Assembly: GCF_030408675.1 (NCBI RefSeq)
Contig: NZ_CP047200.1
Span: 1,612,001 to 1,676,000 of the forward strand
Direction of reading: 5' to 3'
DNA: 64,000 nt
DNA from: Corynebacterium durum
Lineage (GTDB): Bacteria > Actinomycetota > Actinomycetes > Mycobacteriales > Mycobacteriaceae
Positions within the stretch are counted from its first letter, which is position 1. The number at the start of each line of letters is the position of its first letter. Both the position numbers and the translations under genes were made by a program. The notes under the pieces are model-generated. The model was not told the DNA's origin and did no database searches. It saw only the letters and a list, made by a program, of their open reading frames with translations. Below are positions 44,358 to 60,121 of this stretch, piece by piece.

Positions 44358-45391
44358 CTCGCATCCTTGGCAGTATTCCACTTCGGCGGAATGCCGCCAA
44401 GGTTTTCATCACGTTTGTTCTTGATCAGCGATGCCACGGCCGTCACTGCCAGCGTCACCACAATGAACAACAAGGACGCCACTGTGGGGATCTCCAACAC
44501 ATGGAAGCCTTCACCACCGTTGATAAAAGCAAGATTATTTTCGTGCAGTGCGTGAAGTACCAGTTTCACGCCGATAAAGCCGAGGATCACCCCCAGACCA
44601 TATGGCAAATACACCAGGCGATCCAACAGGCCATCAAGCAGGAAGTACATTTGGCGCAGCCCCATTAAGGCAAACGCGTTGGCGGTGAACACGATGTAGG
44701 GTTCCTTGGTCAAGCCGAAGATTGCCGGGATTGAGTCAAAGGCGAACATCAGGTCAATAAATCCGATGGATACCAACGCCAGCATCAGCGGAGTGACCAT
44801 CCTGTTTCCTTTTTCCCTAGTGAACAGCTTATCGCCGTCAAAGCTGCTGGAAACTGGGATGACCTTCCGTGTCATACGCACCACCAGCATGTCGTCCACG
44901 TCAGTCTCTTCTTCTCCGCGAATCTCATCTCTGATGAGCTTAACGGCCGTATACAGCAAAAACGCGCCGAACAGGTAGAACACCGCTGACGCAGCCGAAA
45001 TGGCCGCAGCACCAATAGCGATGAAAACACCACGGAAAATCAACGCCAGCGCAATGCCGATGAGCAGCACTTTCTGTTGGTAAGCGCGTGGAACTTTAAA
45101 AGAACCGATAATCAACGCAAAGATGAACAGGTTGTCAATGCTCAGTGACAGTTCAGTGATATAGCCCGCAAAGAACTCAATAGCATGATCATGTTTGCCC
45201 TGCGGACCGCCCCAGGCATACCACAAGAAAATACCAAAACCGCAGGCCAGAAGAACATAAAAAATCATCCACCCCGCGGCTTCTTTGATGGTTGGTTCGT
45301 GGGGCTTGCGCACGTGAGATACGAAGTCAAATATGATGAACCCCAACAGCACCACAATGGTGATACCCCATGTGAGGGAATTAACTTCCAC
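44354..45391 (-). CDS. terC: TerC-family manganese exporter
   Basis: Integral membrane protein, 345 residues, eight to nine membrane segments. The conserved acidic motif is ELSLSIDNLFIFALI, and a second one is DLMFAFDSIPAIFG, both diagnostic of TerC. Members export Mn(II), and here the gene is preceded by a yybP-ykoY manganese riboswitch, which strongly supports that role. Start is GTG 45391 with GGAGG 7 bases upstream; that GGAGG lies in the riboswitch expression-platform stem. Confidence 0.93.
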   Translation of the reverse strand: MEVNSLTWGITIVVLLGFIIFDFVSHVRKPHEPTIKEAAGWMIFYVLLACGFGIFLWYAWGGPQGKHDHAIEFFAGYITELSLSIDNLFIFALIIGSFKVPRAYQQKVLLIGIALALIFRGVFIAIGAAAISAASAVFYLFGAFLLYTAVKLIRDEIRGEEETDVDDMLVVRMTRKVIPVSSSFDGDKLFTREKGNRMVTPLMLALVSIGFIDLMFAFDSIPAIFGLTKEPYIVFTANAFALMGLRQMYFLLDGLLDRLVYLPYGLGVILGFIGVKLVLHALHENNLAFINGGEGFHVLEIPTVASLLFIVVTLAVTAVASLIKNKRDENLGGIPPKWNTAKDAS

Positions 45392-45394
45392 AAG

Positions 45395-45540
45395 AAAACC
45401 TCCGGCTTCATGCCTTACCTGATGAACCGGAGGTCTCCCCCGCCGCTGCTAGCGGCCGACATGACCGGGAAACCGGAAATGCCAGTTTGCCGTGTTGACG
45501 ATCAATGCCGAGGGTGGGGTACTCCCCTCCATGACCTGAC
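45395..45540 (-). promoter_or_regulatory. yybP-ykoY manganese riboswitch upstream of terC
   Basis: Minus strand: GGAGGGGAGTA (complement of 45520-45530), then ATCGTCAACACG (near 45490-45501), a GC-rich second arm with CCGG repeats, and GAGACCTCCGG (complement of 45427-45437). These match the conserved yybP-ykoY blocks. GGAGG (45526-45530) pairs with CCTCC (45429-45433) as stem P1. The same CCTCCGG can instead pair with CCGGAGG (45399-45405), which holds the terC ribosome-binding site and precedes TTTTCTT, so the switch is between P1 and a sequestering/terminator stem. Mn-bound form should turn terC on. Confidence 0.9.
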
Positions 45541-45555
45541 CCACCTTATATGACG

Positions 45556-48500
45556 CTAGAACACACCGCCAGTTGGGTTAGCGTCCACGACACGAACATC
45601 ACTGGACCCTGCTCCGGGATCGGATTCACTACCGGCATCGTCCCCAAGACCTGCATCGTCAAACCCAGGTTCCTTGGGGGCATCGGCGGCATCGGCACCT
45701 TTGATCATCCACAATATAGTGTCCAGCTCCTCTGGTTTTACCAGCACCTCACGCGCCTTAGAACCTTCGGACGGCCCGACCACGCCGCGGGTTTCCATCA
45801 GATCCATCAAACGCCCAGCCTTGGCAAAACCAATACGTAGCTTGCGCTGCAGCATGGACGTAGAGCCAAACTGCGAGGTCACAACCAGTTCGACGGCCTG
45901 CAGCAAATCGTCAAGATCATCGCCAATGTCCGCGTCAATGTCCTTCTTAGCTTCGGCGGCTTTGTCGTCGGTGACGCCATCAGTGTAGTTCGGCTCGGCC
46001 TGTTCCTTCGCGGCATCAACGACCGCCTGCACTTCTTCGTCGGTAACAAACGCACCCTGGATACGTTGCGGCTTACCTGCGCCCTGCGGGATAAACAGGC
46101 CATCGCCCATGCCGATGAGCTTCTCGGCGCCACCCTGATCGAGGATGACGCGGGAGTCCGTGAGCGAGGAGGTCGCAAAGGCCAAGCGTGACGGCACGTT
46201 GGTCTTGATCAAACCGGTCACTACGTCCACCGACGGGCGCTGAGTAGCCAACACCAGGTGAATACCAGCAGCGCGAGCCTTCTGGGTGATGCGCACAATG
46301 GAATCCTCAATTTCCTTCGGCGCGGTCATCATCAGGTCGGCGAGCTCGTCCACCACACACACAATGTAGGGGTACGCACGGTATTCGCGTTGAGAGCCTG
46401 GGGGCGCCTGCACCTCACCCGTGTTTACTTTGCGGTTGTAGTCCTTGATGTGGCGGACTCGGGCAGCCTTCATGTCCATGTAGCGCTGCTCCATTTCCTC
46501 AACCAGCCACGTTAGTGCTGCAGCGGCCTTCTTCGGCTGAGTGATAATCGGCGTGATCAGGTGCGGAATACCCTCGTACGGGGTGAGTTCCACCATCTTC
46601 GGGTCCACCAGAATCAGTCGCACCTCGTCTGGGGTGGCGCGGGTAAGCAGCGACACCAGTAGGGAGTTCACAAAGGCTGACTTACCCGAGCCCGTGGAAC
46701 CTGCGACCAACAGGTGCGGCATCTTCTGCACCGAGTGTGTCACAAAGTCACCCTCAATGTCCTTGCCCAAGCCGATCAGCATCGGATCGTGGTCGGCAAG
46801 GGTGCTGGGTGCATTCAACACATCGCCCAACCGCACCATCTCACGGTCGGTATTGGGAACCTCAATGCCCACAGCAGATTTACCGGGAATGGGTGTCAAC
46901 AAACGCACGTTGTCAGTGGCCACCGCATAGGCCAGGTTGGACTGGAGGTTGGTAATTTTGGACACCTTCACGCCGGGACCGAGTTCCACCTCATAGCGAG
47001 TCACTGTCGGCCCACGCGAGAACCCCGTCACCACCGCGTCCACATTGAACTCACGGAACACATCAGTGATGGCCTCGATCATGCGGTCATTCGCCTCGGA
47101 ACGGGTTTTCGGCGGGTTACCCGGAATCAGCAGCTCTGTGCTCGGAAGCTCATAGTCGCTGTCCACCGTCCGAGGCTCAGGCGTAGGCATATCCTTCTGC
47201 TCTTCGCTCTTGGGCGTGGACGCAGGCACAGCAGATGCATCAATCCCGGAACGCGCGATAATCGCGGCACGCATAGCCTCACGGCTCGCAGCCACAGCAT
47301 CACCTGCTGCTTCCGCCTGCTTAGCGACGCCCGCCCCTGCCGCAGCAACGGCCGCACCGGCACTCGCCGCAGCAGCGTCAACACCGGCGGTGGTTGTGGA
47401 CTTCTTCTTCGGTTTCTGCGCGGCCTTCTGGCTCCGCCTCTTCGGCTGGGCGGCTGCATCAGTGATGGCAGGCATTTCGTCAGTATCGGTCAACGACGGC
47501 TGACGTCGTTCCAACACCGTCGTCGGTTCTTCAATGGGGTAGTTATCCATTGGTGACGGTTTGATCTGCGAGATCGGCAGCTCCTGTTGCTGACCGTAAT
47601 CATCCTGGTGTTGGCGAGTGTCGGGGCGTCGAGAAGCACGTTCAGCGGTGCGACGGGGACGACGGGCAGGGCGCTCGGACCGTTCGCGGCCTTCTGCAAT
47701 GTCCTCCAGCTCCTCATCAACGGAAGCGTACAGGTCATCCTCATCATAGGCATCGTCGTAGTCATCATAGCCGCTGCTCCCCAACGCACCTGCACGGAAC
47801 TTGGACATGACATAATCCGCAAACTGGCGCACAGTAATATTGGTCAGCTTCAGTGCACCATAAAACAGCACCAGCGCGAGAATAGGAATGGCCAAGTACA
47901 CGCTGAAACCAGCCGCCAACGGCGTAGCCACCACAGCACCAACGATGCCGCCTGCAGTATCGCGACCCGCCGACGTTGTCGGATTGCCAGCAAAAAGATG
48001 CACCAATCCCAGCATGGGAACCACCAGCAAAGTAGCACCAATACCAAAACGCAGGCGCTGCGACGGGGGCGGCATGTACCCCAGCATCAGGCATACCGCA
48101 CAGCCCAACAACACCAGCGGCACGATCAACGCACCAGCACCAAAAACACCATGCGCAATGCCAGCAATAAACTCACCAACCGGGCCAGCAACGTTCAACC
48201 ACACCGACGCACCCAGCACCGCGGCGATACCAATCAAGGTGAAACCCACACCATCGGCGTGGGCACTCACACCGCCTCCCAGTCCAGGGCGTGGACTTGA
48301 CATCACCTCAGTTGGTTTGTTGTTATTTTGTTGTTTTCCTCGTTTCTTCCGAGGCGTTGCTGGCTCCGACTTGGCCGATGCCCGCTTAGCTCTAGTAGTT
48401 CTAGGCCTATCCACTTCTTCCCAACTATCACGATCATCCTCTTCATACAGCTCGTCCTGCGAACGTCTGCGAAGAGCACTACGGGTCACACTACCCACTC

Positions 48501-48723
48501 CCCTAGCGGAAGCGGTAAACACCGTTGAAAGACCTCTGCCCACAGCACGAAGAGCGCTACCAGTGCGCTCATTTGAGGTTTCGGCAGCGCGTCGGGCGGG
48601 ACGCGAGTTCACCATAATAGACGTGCTCGCTGTATCACCGCGATCGCTACGCTGTGGACGGGACGACGGACCCGTCTTCCTTCGCGTAGTTTTCAACGAC
48701 CCACTTCGACTGTTGACAGACAT
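45556..48723 (-). CDS. ftsK: DNA translocase FtsK
   Basis: Chromosome-segregation motor, 1055 residues. Four N-terminal membrane segments (about 120-275) anchor it to the septum; an acidic, then Ala/Lys-rich linker (about 300-490) follows; the motor has Walker [11 protein letters not shown] and Walker B in [12 protein letters not shown]; the gamma winged-helix DNA-reading domain is at about 940-1010. ATG 48723 chosen; the frame to the TTG at 48783 would add 20 residues without support. Confidence 0.94.
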   Translation of the reverse strand: MSVNSRSGSLKTTRRKTGPSSRPQRSDRGDTASTSIMVNSRPARRAAETSNERTGSALRAVGRGLSTVFTASARGVGSVTRSALRRRSQDELYEEDDRDSWEEVDRPRTTRAKRASAKSEPATPRKKRGKQQNNNKPTEVMSSPRPGLGGGVSAHADGVGFTLIGIAAVLGASVWLNVAGPVGEFIAGIAHGVFGAGALIVPLVLLGCAVCLMLGYMPPPSQRLRFGIGATLLVVPMLGLVHLFAGNPTTSAGRDTAGGIVGAVVATPLAAGFSVYLAIPILALVLFYGALKLTNITVRQFADYVMSKFRAGALGSSGYDDYDDAYDEDDLYASVDEELEDIAEGRERSERPARRPRRTAERASRRPDTRQHQDDYGQQQELPISQIKPSPMDNYPIEEPTTVLERRQPSLTDTDEMPAITDAAAQPKRRSQKAAQKPKKKSTTTAGVDAAAASAGAAVAAAGAGVAKQAEAAGDAVAASREAMRAAIIARSGIDASAVPASTPKSEEQKDMPTPEPRTVDSDYELPSTELLIPGNPPKTRSEANDRMIEAITDVFREFNVDAVVTGFSRGPTVTRYEVELGPGVKVSKITNLQSNLAYAVATDNVRLLTPIPGKSAVGIEVPNTDREMVRLGDVLNAPSTLADHDPMLIGLGKDIEGDFVTHSVQKMPHLLVAGSTGSGKSAFVNSLLVSLLTRATPDEVRLILVDPKMVELTPYEGIPHLITPIITQPKKAAAALTWLVEEMEQRYMDMKAARVRHIKDYNRKVNTGEVQAPPGSQREYRAYPYIVCVVDELADLMMTAPKEIEDSIVRITQKARAAGIHLVLATQRPSVDVVTGLIKTNVPSRLAFATSSLTDSRVILDQGGAEKLIGMGDGLFIPQGAGKPQRIQGAFVTDEEVQAVVDAAKEQAEPNYTDGVTDDKAAEAKKDIDADIGDDLDDLLQAVELVVTSQFGSTSMLQRKLRIGFAKAGRLMDLMETRGVVGPSEGSKAREVLVKPEELDTILWMIKGADAADAPKEPGFDDAGLGDDAGSESDPGAGSSDVRVVDANPTGGVF

Positions 48724-48830
48724 GTATTCCACAATAGTCGCAGAAAGCTCAGTAGTCACAGGTGCCACACCGGTGTAGGGCAAAAATAGTATGCCCTATC
48801 TACGGTTTACGACTATGCCTGTCAGTCTTT

Positions 48831-49457
48831 TTATGCCTCGCGCCTGGCGATGGCATTCTGCTCACCGTCAACCCGCACCCCCACAGTCGGGCGGTTATAT
48901 GCCCACAGCACCAGCTCACTCACTGAGCCAATGACCTGCACACTCTGCGCCGGGTTAGCGACGCCGCGCTGCTCAACCACCACAATACGGTCCATCCCTT
49001 CGGGGTTGAGCACCAGAGGAACGGTCGTCTTGGACAATAACAACCGCGACATCGTCTGCAACACTCGGTGCAGAGCCTTACGATCCTCCTGCCCAAACGC
49101 GCGGGGCTGCCATTTCTCCTGCGCACGACGCACATCTTCGTGATGCACATAATGCTCCCCGGCATTAACCAGCGGATCAACTAAACGCATCGGATTAAAC
49201 CGCGCTGGGCCTTTAGCCCACTCCCCCACCACACGCTCGTAGGTCATGGACCGCCCAACTTGTTCCGTCACCCGCTCAAGGTGGCCCTTCACCGAACCAA
49301 TAAACATTCCGGCCGCCGCATCAGGCCGGTTTTCCCGCAGGTAAAGGTGAATAGCCAAATCCCTTGTGGTCCAATCTCCACACAGCGTCGGAGCGTCGGG
49401 GCCAACCTCCAGCAGCAGCTTGGCAAGCTGGGTGCGTTCAGAAGCAGAAAAACTCAT
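48831..49457 (-). CDS. TIGR03085-type metal-binding protein
   Basis: 208 residues of the mycothiol-dependent maleylpyruvate-isomerase-like/DinB fold. Typical parts: LLLEVGPDAPTLCGDWTTRD, and GEHYVHHEDVRRAQ with the metal-site His residues. Conserved in this position in actinobacteria between rnj and ftsK. Substrate unknown. Start ATG 49457. Confidence 0.83.
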   Translation of the reverse strand: MSFSASERTQLAKLLLEVGPDAPTLCGDWTTRDLAIHLYLRENRPDAAAGMFIGSVKGHLERVTEQVGRSMTYERVVGEWAKGPARFNPMRLVDPLVNAGEHYVHHEDVRRAQEKWQPRAFGQEDRKALHRVLQTMSRLLLSKTTVPLVLNPEGMDRIVVVEQRGVANPAQSVQVIGSVSELVLWAYNRPTVGVRVDGEQNAIARREA

Positions 49458-49528
49458 ACGCCCCAGCCTAACCATTCTTAGCTATGTCCGTACCGTCAAG
49501 CCCATCGACGCTCGTCCACGCAAGCCTC

Positions 49529-53308
<3,780 letters not shown>

Positions 53309-53310
53309 AA

Positions 53311-54096
<786 letters not shown>

Positions 54097-54148
54097 TCAA
54101 GTCTAGGCTTTTGCGACTCTGCCTGCTATTTGGGTGTACTCAAGAAGA

Positions 54149-54188
54149 ACACCCGCTGATGAATCCTCTACTTCATCAGCGGGTGTTG
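54149..54188. terminator. Strong hairpin between pnp and dapB
   Basis: Perfect 16-base inverted repeat, AACACCCGCTGATGAA (54149-54164) and TTCATCAGCGGGTGTT (54173-54188), 16 bases past the pnp stop. Followed by CTTCTT on the minus strand. Confidence 0.85.
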
Positions 54189-54204
54189 TCGCTATCTACG
54201 GTGA

Positions 54205-56439
54205 CTAGTCCTCAACTGGCACCAGGGAGATCTTGCCACGATTATCAATATCGGCGATTTCCACTTGGATCTTATCGCCTACGTTGACCACATCTTCAAC
54301 CTTGTCGATACGCTTGCCGCCGCCAAGCTTGGAGATGTGTACCAGGCCATCGCGACCGGGAAGGAGGGAGACAAACGCACCGAAGGCGGTGGTTTTCACC
54401 ACGGTTCCCAGGAAGCGTTCACCCACCTTGGGCAGCTGTGGGTTCGCAATGGAGTTAATCTTTTCAATAGCCGCATCGGCTGCCTCACCGTTGGTGGCGG
54501 ACACGAAGACGGTGCCATCTTCCTCAATAGAGATGTTCGCGCCGGTTTCCTCGGTAATGGTGTTGATGGTCTTGCCCTTGGGGCCGATGAGCTCGCCAAT
54601 CTTGCTGGGCGGCACGCTCACTGTGGTGATGCGCGGCGCGAAAGAACTCATCTCATCGGGGGTGTCAATCACCTCAGCCATGGTTTCCAGGATGGTAAGG
54701 CGCGCATCGCGTGCCTGGGATAGGGCGTCGGCAAGCACGGACGACGGGATGCCGTCGAGTTTGGTGTCCAGCTGCAGGGCGGTGATGAAGTCGGCGGTAC
54801 CAGCAACTTTGAAGTCCATGTCACCGAAGGCATCTTCCGCACCCAGAATGTCGGTGAGGGCAACATAGCGGGTTTCGCCCTTCACTTCATCAGACACCAA
54901 GCCCATGGCAATACCGGCAACGGGCGCTTTCAGCGGCACGCCGGCGTTGTACAGGGACAACGTGGAGGCACACACGGACCCCATGGATGTGGAGCCGTTG
55001 GAGCCTAGGGCTTCAGACACCTGACGGATGGTGTACGGGAATTCTTCACGGGAAGGAATCACCGGAATGAGGGCACGCTCGGCGAGGGCACCATGGCCAA
55101 TTTCGCGACGCTTCGGGGACCCCACACGCCCAGTTTCACCGGTGGAATAGGGCGGGAAATTGTAGTGGTGGATGTAGCGCTTGTGGTCAACAGGCGTGAG
55201 CGAATCGATCTGCTGCTCCATTTTCAGCATATCTAGGGTGGTCACGCCAAGGATTTGAGTTTCGCCACGCTCGAACAGCGAGGAACCGTGGGCACGTGGA
55301 ATGAGGTCTACCTCCACCCCAAGGTCGCGGATGTCGGTGATGCCGCGGCCGTCGATACGGAAGTGGTCGGTGAGGATGCGGCGGCGAACAATGGCCTTCA
55401 TCAGGGCATTGTAAGCGGCGCGGATGTCTTTCTCCTGCTCTTCAAAGCGGGAGGACAGGTCCTCAACGATAGAGTCCATGTGCTCGTTGGTGGCCTCATC
55501 GCGCTCTTGCTTATTTTTGATGGTCAGCAGCTGCTCAAGCTTCTTCGCTGCTTTCTTCTCCACTGCGGCATAAATGTCGTCAGTGTAGGGCGGGAACAGT
55601 GGGAATTCCTGCGTTTCTTTCGCGGCCTCTTTGGCAAGGCCCATCTGTGCACGACACAGAACTTCAATAAACGGCTTCGCCGCTTCCAGGCCCTGAGCCA
55701 CAACGCTTTCCGTGGGGCTGGGCGCGCCGTCTTTGATGCGTTCTACCACCTGTGAGGTCGCACCAGCCTCCACCATCATGATGGCTACGTCATTGATGGT
55801 TTTGCGGCCTTTCTTCTTAGACACGATGCGGCCCGCAACAACGATTTCAAACAGTGCCTGCTCGTGTTGTTCATGCGTGGGGAAGGCGACCCACTGGCCC
55901 TTGGGATGGTCGTCGTCAGCGATCAATGCCATGCGGACGCCGCCGACTGGGCCGGATACCGGAAGCCCGGAAAGTTGCGTGGAGGCGGATGCGGCATTGA
56001 TGGCCACGACATCGTACATGTCCTTTGGATCCATGGACATGACAGTGACAATCACCTGCACCTCGTTGCGTAGCCCCTTGACAAAGGTGGGGCGCAGCGG
56101 GCGGTCAATCAACCGAGCAGCCAGAATAGCCTCTGTGGATGGGCGGCCTTCACGCCGGAAGAATGATCCAGGTATTCGACCTGCGGCGTACATGCGTTCT
56201 TCTACGTCCACGGTAAGGGGGAAAAAGTCAAAACCCTCGCGCGGTTGGTTGGAGGCCGTTGTGGTGGATAGAAGCATCGTGTCTTCATCCAGATAGGCGG
56301 TCACTGACCCGTCAGCCTGGCGTGCGAGCTGGCCTGTTTCAAAACGAATAGTGCGGGTACCAAAATCACCGTTATCAATCGTGGCAAGTGCCTCCACAAT
56401 GCCGTATTCGGTGTCCTTGTTAATCACAACGTCTTTCAT
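54205..56439 (-). CDS. pnp: Polynucleotide phosphorylase
   Basis: 3'-5' phosphorolytic RNase, 744 residues. Two RNase PH domains (about 15-240 and 330-570), an intervening helical part, KH domain ([18 protein letters not shown]) and S1 domain ([20 protein letters not shown]). ATG 56439 gives the corynebacterial N-terminus [13 protein letters not shown]; 44 residues upstream in the frame lack similarity. Usually next to rpsO, but here four genes lie between. Confidence 0.95.
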   Translation of the reverse strand: MKDVVINKDTEYGIVEALATIDNGDFGTRTIRFETGQLARQADGSVTAYLDEDTMLLSTTTASNQPREGFDFFPLTVDVEERMYAAGRIPGSFFRREGRPSTEAILAARLIDRPLRPTFVKGLRNEVQVIVTVMSMDPKDMYDVVAINAASASTQLSGLPVSGPVGGVRMALIADDDHPKGQWVAFPTHEQHEQALFEIVVAGRIVSKKKGRKTINDVAIMMVEAGATSQVVERIKDGAPSPTESVVAQGLEAAKPFIEVLCRAQMGLAKEAAKETQEFPLFPPYTDDIYAAVEKKAAKKLEQLLTIKNKQERDEATNEHMDSIVEDLSSRFEEQEKDIRAAYNALMKAIVRRRILTDHFRIDGRGITDIRDLGVEVDLIPRAHGSSLFERGETQILGVTTLDMLKMEQQIDSLTPVDHKRYIHHYNFPPYSTGETGRVGSPKRREIGHGALAERALIPVIPSREEFPYTIRQVSEALGSNGSTSMGSVCASTLSLYNAGVPLKAPVAGIAMGLVSDEVKGETRYVALTDILGAEDAFGDMDFKVAGTADFITALQLDTKLDGIPSSVLADALSQARDARLTILETMAEVIDTPDEMSSFAPRITTVSVPPSKIGELIGPKGKTINTITEETGANISIEEDGTVFVSATNGEAADAAIEKINSIANPQLPKVGERFLGTVVKTTAFGAFVSLLPGRDGLVHISKLGGGKRIDKVEDVVNVGDKIQVEIADIDNRGKISLVPVED

Positions 56440-56639
56440 GGTAAGGACAAAACTCCTCTTTAGTTTTGCTTCAGCGATGGTCGTCGGTGCCATCGAATGT
56501 CCGTCATCTTGTACCAAGACTCCCCTAGACCATAGCAGAGCACCGAGGAAAATGCCTGCCAGCATTCTCACAGCAACTCCTATTCAGTTGCCAGTGGTGT
56601 TCCATGGTGCTTGCAGTTTGCCCCAGCACACTATGCACC

Positions 56640-57893
56640 ATGACCACGAAAGAATCCACCCTCGAACGTGTGCCAGAGGCACTTCCAGGCCAACCGGTTC
56701 CTGCCTATTCCTCTCCACAGTCCCTGCGTCAGGCCACCATGGACATCATCATCCCGGTGTACAACGAAGAACACTCCCTGCCGCGCTGCGTGGACCAACT
56801 CGCTGCCTTCATCAGCACAGAAATGCCAGTACCCACATCAGTGATCATCGCCGACAACGCATCCACCGACGACACCTGGGAGGTCGCTGGCACGCTGTGT
56901 GCCCAGTACGACAACGTCCATCGCATCCATCTGGATGAGAAGGGCCGCGGCCGTGCTCTCAAACGCGCATGGTTGGCTTCTAATGCAACTGTTGTTGCGT
57001 ACATGGACGTAGACCTATCCACCGACCTCAACGGCCTGCTTCCGCTCGTGGCCCCACTGCTCACCGGGCATTCCGACATTGCCATTGGCACCCGCCTTGC
57101 GCGTACCTCCCGTGTGGAGCGCGGGCCGAAGCGGGAATTCATTTCCCGCACCTACAACCTCATGCTGAAAACAGCCATGGCTGCACACTTCAGCGACGCA
57201 CAATGCGGGTTCAAAGCCATGCGTACCGACGTCGCGGCACGCCTGCTGCCCCATGTGGAGGACAACGCCTGGTTTTTTGACACGGAGCTGCTGCTTCTCG
57301 CTGAAAAAGCCGGGTACCGCGTCCACGAAGTTCCTGTCGACTGGATCGACGACCCCGACTCTCGCGTCAACATCATTGACACTGCCGTCAAAGACATCCA
57401 AGGCATGTGGCGGGTAGGCACAGGTCTGATCACCGGCAAAATTCAGCCCAAGGAGTTCTCCGCATTTGCCACCGAGAAATACGTGACCAAAACCGACACC
57501 ACCGGACAGATACTGCGTTTCATCACCGTCGGAGTCGCCTCCACCATTGCCTATGCGCTGTTGTATCTGGTCTTCCAAATGTTCATGGGACCGCAGGCCG
57601 CAAACTTCCTGGCCTTGCTCACCACCGCTGTGGGCAACACTGCAGCAAACCGAGCCTTCACCTTCGGCGTGAACGGACGCCACCGCATCACGTCCGATCA
57701 CAGCATTGGCCTGGGAGTTTTCTTCCTTGGTTGGGCGCTCACAGCCGGTAGCCTTTGGCTGCTTCATGCCGCTTTCCCCGGTGCGGGCGCAGTGATAGAA
57801 CTTGGCGTGCTCACCGTGGCAAACCTCGTGTCCACGCTGATCCGCTTCGTCGCTCTGAGGATGCTGTTCAACGGCAGGGAGGGTGCACGCTAA
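56640..57893 (+). CDS. GT2 glycosyltransferase fused to GtrA-like membrane domain
   Basis: 417 residues. N-terminal GT-A domain (about 34-270) of the polyprenyl-phosphate-sugar synthase type: MDIIIPVYNEEHSLPR, IADNASTDDTW and the metal-binding YMDVDLSTD. After a linker, four hydrophobic segments (about 285-417) form a GtrA domain, linked to lipid-linked sugar translocation or transfer. Very likely makes an undecaprenyl- or decaprenyl-phosphate sugar for the GT-C enzyme encoded next. ATG 56640, possibly leaderless. Confidence 0.85.
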   Translation: MTTKESTLERVPEALPGQPVPAYSSPQSLRQATMDIIIPVYNEEHSLPRCVDQLAAFISTEMPVPTSVIIADNASTDDTWEVAGTLCAQYDNVHRIHLDEKGRGRALKRAWLASNATVVAYMDVDLSTDLNGLLPLVAPLLTGHSDIAIGTRLARTSRVERGPKREFISRTYNLMLKTAMAAHFSDAQCGFKAMRTDVAARLLPHVEDNAWFFDTELLLLAEKAGYRVHEVPVDWIDDPDSRVNIIDTAVKDIQGMWRVGTGLITGKIQPKEFSAFATEKYVTKTDTTGQILRFITVGVASTIAYALLYLVFQMFMGPQAANFLALLTTAVGNTAANRAFTFGVNGRHRITSDHSIGLGVFFLGWALTAGSLWLLHAAFPGAGAVIELGVLTVANLVSTLIRFVALRMLFNGREGAR

Positions 57894-57961
57894 TCACCTC
57901 ACATTCACATGATTCCCCAGGTAAAAATTCTTTTTCGCAGACTTCAAAGGATGTTGACACC

Positions 57962-60115
57962 ATGAGTGTGACCCTCTCTCCCGGCGCGTCAGAAACCCAG
58001 CGCCCCATTGTTCCCGGGCCAGTGTCCCCACATTCCCAGCGCGATACGGCAACGCGGCGCCTGCCGTGGGAAAAAATTGGTTTTGTTTCCCTGCTGCTTG
58101 TCACTGCAGTTCTGTACTTCTGGAACTTGTCTATCAACGATTATGGCAATAGTTTCTACGCCGCTGCGGCCCAAGCAGGTGCCAATAACTGGACGGCTTT
58201 CTTCTTCGGCTCCTCCGACATGGCTAATTCGATCACGGTTGATAAGACACCGCTGTCGCTATGGCCAATGATGCTGGCCGTTAAAATCTTCGGCTTGAAT
58301 TCCTATTCACTTCTGGGCCCCGAGGCGTTGCTGGGCGTGGCGTCGGTGGCGTTGTTGTATCACACGGTGCGCCGCCACCATGGCGTGCCTGCTGCTTTGA
58401 TTGCTGGTTGGGCACTGGCTCTGACACCGGTGGCAACGCTGATGTTCCGGTTTAACAACCCTGATGCGATGCTGGTGTTCTTGATGATTGCCGCTGTGTG
58501 GGCTGGCCTGCGCGGTGTTGAAGATGGACGTTGGCGTTGGGCCGTTGCTGCCGGCGCATTCATTGGCCTAGGTTTCTTGGCAAAGCAGCTTCAGGTTCTG
58601 CTGATTGTTCCACCGCTGGCTCTCATGTGGCTGATCTGTGCTCGTGGTGGTGTTATGCGCCGCATTGGGCAGCTGTTGGCTGCGGGTGCGTCTATGGTTG
58701 CGGCAGTTGCCTGGTATATTGCTGCCGTTGAACTGTGGCCTGCCGACAAACGCCCCTACATTGGTGGCTCGCAAAACAACTCCATTATTGAACTCACGCT
58801 TGGCTACAACGGGTTGGGACGCCTGAACGGTAACGAAACCGGCTCTGTTGTGCCTGGCGGTGGCCAGGGCCAAGGTGGCGCCTGGGGCGAAACAGGAATC
58901 TTCCGCATGTTTGAATCCGCGCAGGGTGGGCAAATTGCCTGGCTTCTTCCTCTCGCCCTGGTGCTGTTCGTTGTGGGCCTATGGGTGACCCGCACCGCCG
59001 CGCGCACCAGCACCATCCGTGCCTCCTACATCGCTTGGGGCGGCTGGCTTGTGGCCACCGCGCTGACGTTCAGCTTCATGCAGGGTATTTTCCACCAGTA
59101 CTACACGGTGGCACTCGCGCCTGCCATCGCTGCACTTGTTGGTGCCGGGCTTATCGACGCCCATCGCTCCACCTCCCGCGTCATCCACACCGTCCTTGCC
59201 GCATCCATGTTGGGTAGTTCTATCTGGGCGTATATCCTGCTGAATCGCAGTTCCGATTTCCTACCTTGGTTGAAGTTTGTTGTGGTGGCAGCCGGAGTTA
59301 TCACCTTCGTGCTGATCATGATTCACACCTTCGCTCCACGACTCCTCAACCCAAAGATGCTGCTAGTGAGCACACTTGTCGCAGGCTCTCTTACTTTGTT
59401 GTCCGGCCCACTGGCCTACTCCCTTGAAACAGTGAACAGCAGCAACATGGGATCTATCCCCACCGCAGGCCCGGCTGTTGCGGGCGGCATGGGCGGGCCG
59501 GGTGGTCCTGGTGGACAAGGTGGTCCCAACGGTCACAATGGCAACATGATGCCCCCAACCGGCGGAAATGATGGAAACACCGGACAGGCACATGGGCAAC
59601 AGCGTCCAGCACCTCCCAGTCAGAATGGCACCATGCCCACCCCGCCGAACGGTAGTGCCGATGGTGCAGGCACCCCAGGTGGCCAGGCAGGTCAAGGCGG
59701 TCCCGGCGGCGGCCAAGGTGGACCTGGCGGTCTACTCGGTGGCGGAGATGCGAGCACAGAGGTTACCAGCCTCCTGACCGCCAATGCCGATTCCTACACC
59801 TGGGTCGCGGCCACCTCGGGGTCGCAATCCGCAGCAACCTACCAGCTAGCGGCCGGATACTCGGTCATGCCGATTGGTGGATTCAACGGGTCCGACCCTT
59901 CCCCCACTTTGGAGCAATTCAAGCAGTGGGTTGCTGAAGGCAAAATCCACTACTACATCGTGAGTGACGGTCCCGGCGGCGGTCCCGGTGGCCCTGGCGG
60001 TGAAAACTCTGATAGCTCTACTGAGCGCACATCCACCCAGATCCAGAGCTGGGTGGAAGAAAACTTCACAGCTCAGACTGTTGATGGTGTGACCATGTAC
60101 GATCTAAGTTCTTAA
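57962..60115 (+). CDS. GT39-type (GT-C) membrane glycosyltransferase with Gly-rich insert
   Basis: 717 residues, ArnT/YkcB-like. About ten hydrophobic segments (residues 37-500) and the early loop with the catalytic-type acidic residue (SINDYGNSFYAAAA) and SSDMANSITVDKTPLSLW. A Gly/Pro/Asn/Gln-rich low-complexity part (about 508-596), then an outside domain (VTSLLTANADSYTWVAATSG, IGGFNGSDPSPTLEQFKQWV) and a second Gly stretch (about 670-683). Transfers a lipid-linked sugar to an extracytoplasmic acceptor that is not identifiable here. ATG 57962; it follows the GT2 gene by 68 bases. Confidence 0.85.
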   Translation: MSVTLSPGASETQRPIVPGPVSPHSQRDTATRRLPWEKIGFVSLLLVTAVLYFWNLSINDYGNSFYAAAAQAGANNWTAFFFGSSDMANSITVDKTPLSLWPMMLAVKIFGLNSYSLLGPEALLGVASVALLYHTVRRHHGVPAALIAGWALALTPVATLMFRFNNPDAMLVFLMIAAVWAGLRGVEDGRWRWAVAAGAFIGLGFLAKQLQVLLIVPPLALMWLICARGGVMRRIGQLLAAGASMVAAVAWYIAAVELWPADKRPYIGGSQNNSIIELTLGYNGLGRLNGNETGSVVPGGGQGQGGAWGETGIFRMFESAQGGQIAWLLPLALVLFVVGLWVTRTAARTSTIRASYIAWGGWLVATALTFSFMQGIFHQYYTVALAPAIAALVGAGLIDAHRSTSRVIHTVLAASMLGSSIWAYILLNRSSDFLPWLKFVVVAAGVITFVLIMIHTFAPRLLNPKMLLVSTLVAGSLTLLSGPLAYSLETVNSSNMGSIPTAGPAVAGGMGGPGGPGGQGGPNGHNGNMMPPTGGNDGNTGQAHGQQRPAPPSQNGTMPTPPNGSADGAGTPGGQAGQGGPGGGQGGPGGLLGGGDASTEVTSLLTANADSYTWVAATSGSQSAATYQLAAGYSVMPIGGFNGSDPSPTLEQFKQWVAEGKIHYYIVSDGPGGGPGGPGGENSDSSTERTSTQIQSWVEENFTAQTVDGVTMYDLSS

Positions 60116-60121
60116 GTCCCC

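Noticed and set aside
46714-47556. 280-residue plus-strand frame opposite ftsK
   Set aside because: Antisense to the FtsK linker and motor; His/Arg/Gly-rich shadow without motifs.
59485-59750. Repetitive GGT/GGC-rich DNA considered as a tandem repeat or CRISPR
   Set aside because: Irregular units without constant repeat and spacer lengths; it encodes a Gly/Pro-rich protein segment in frame.
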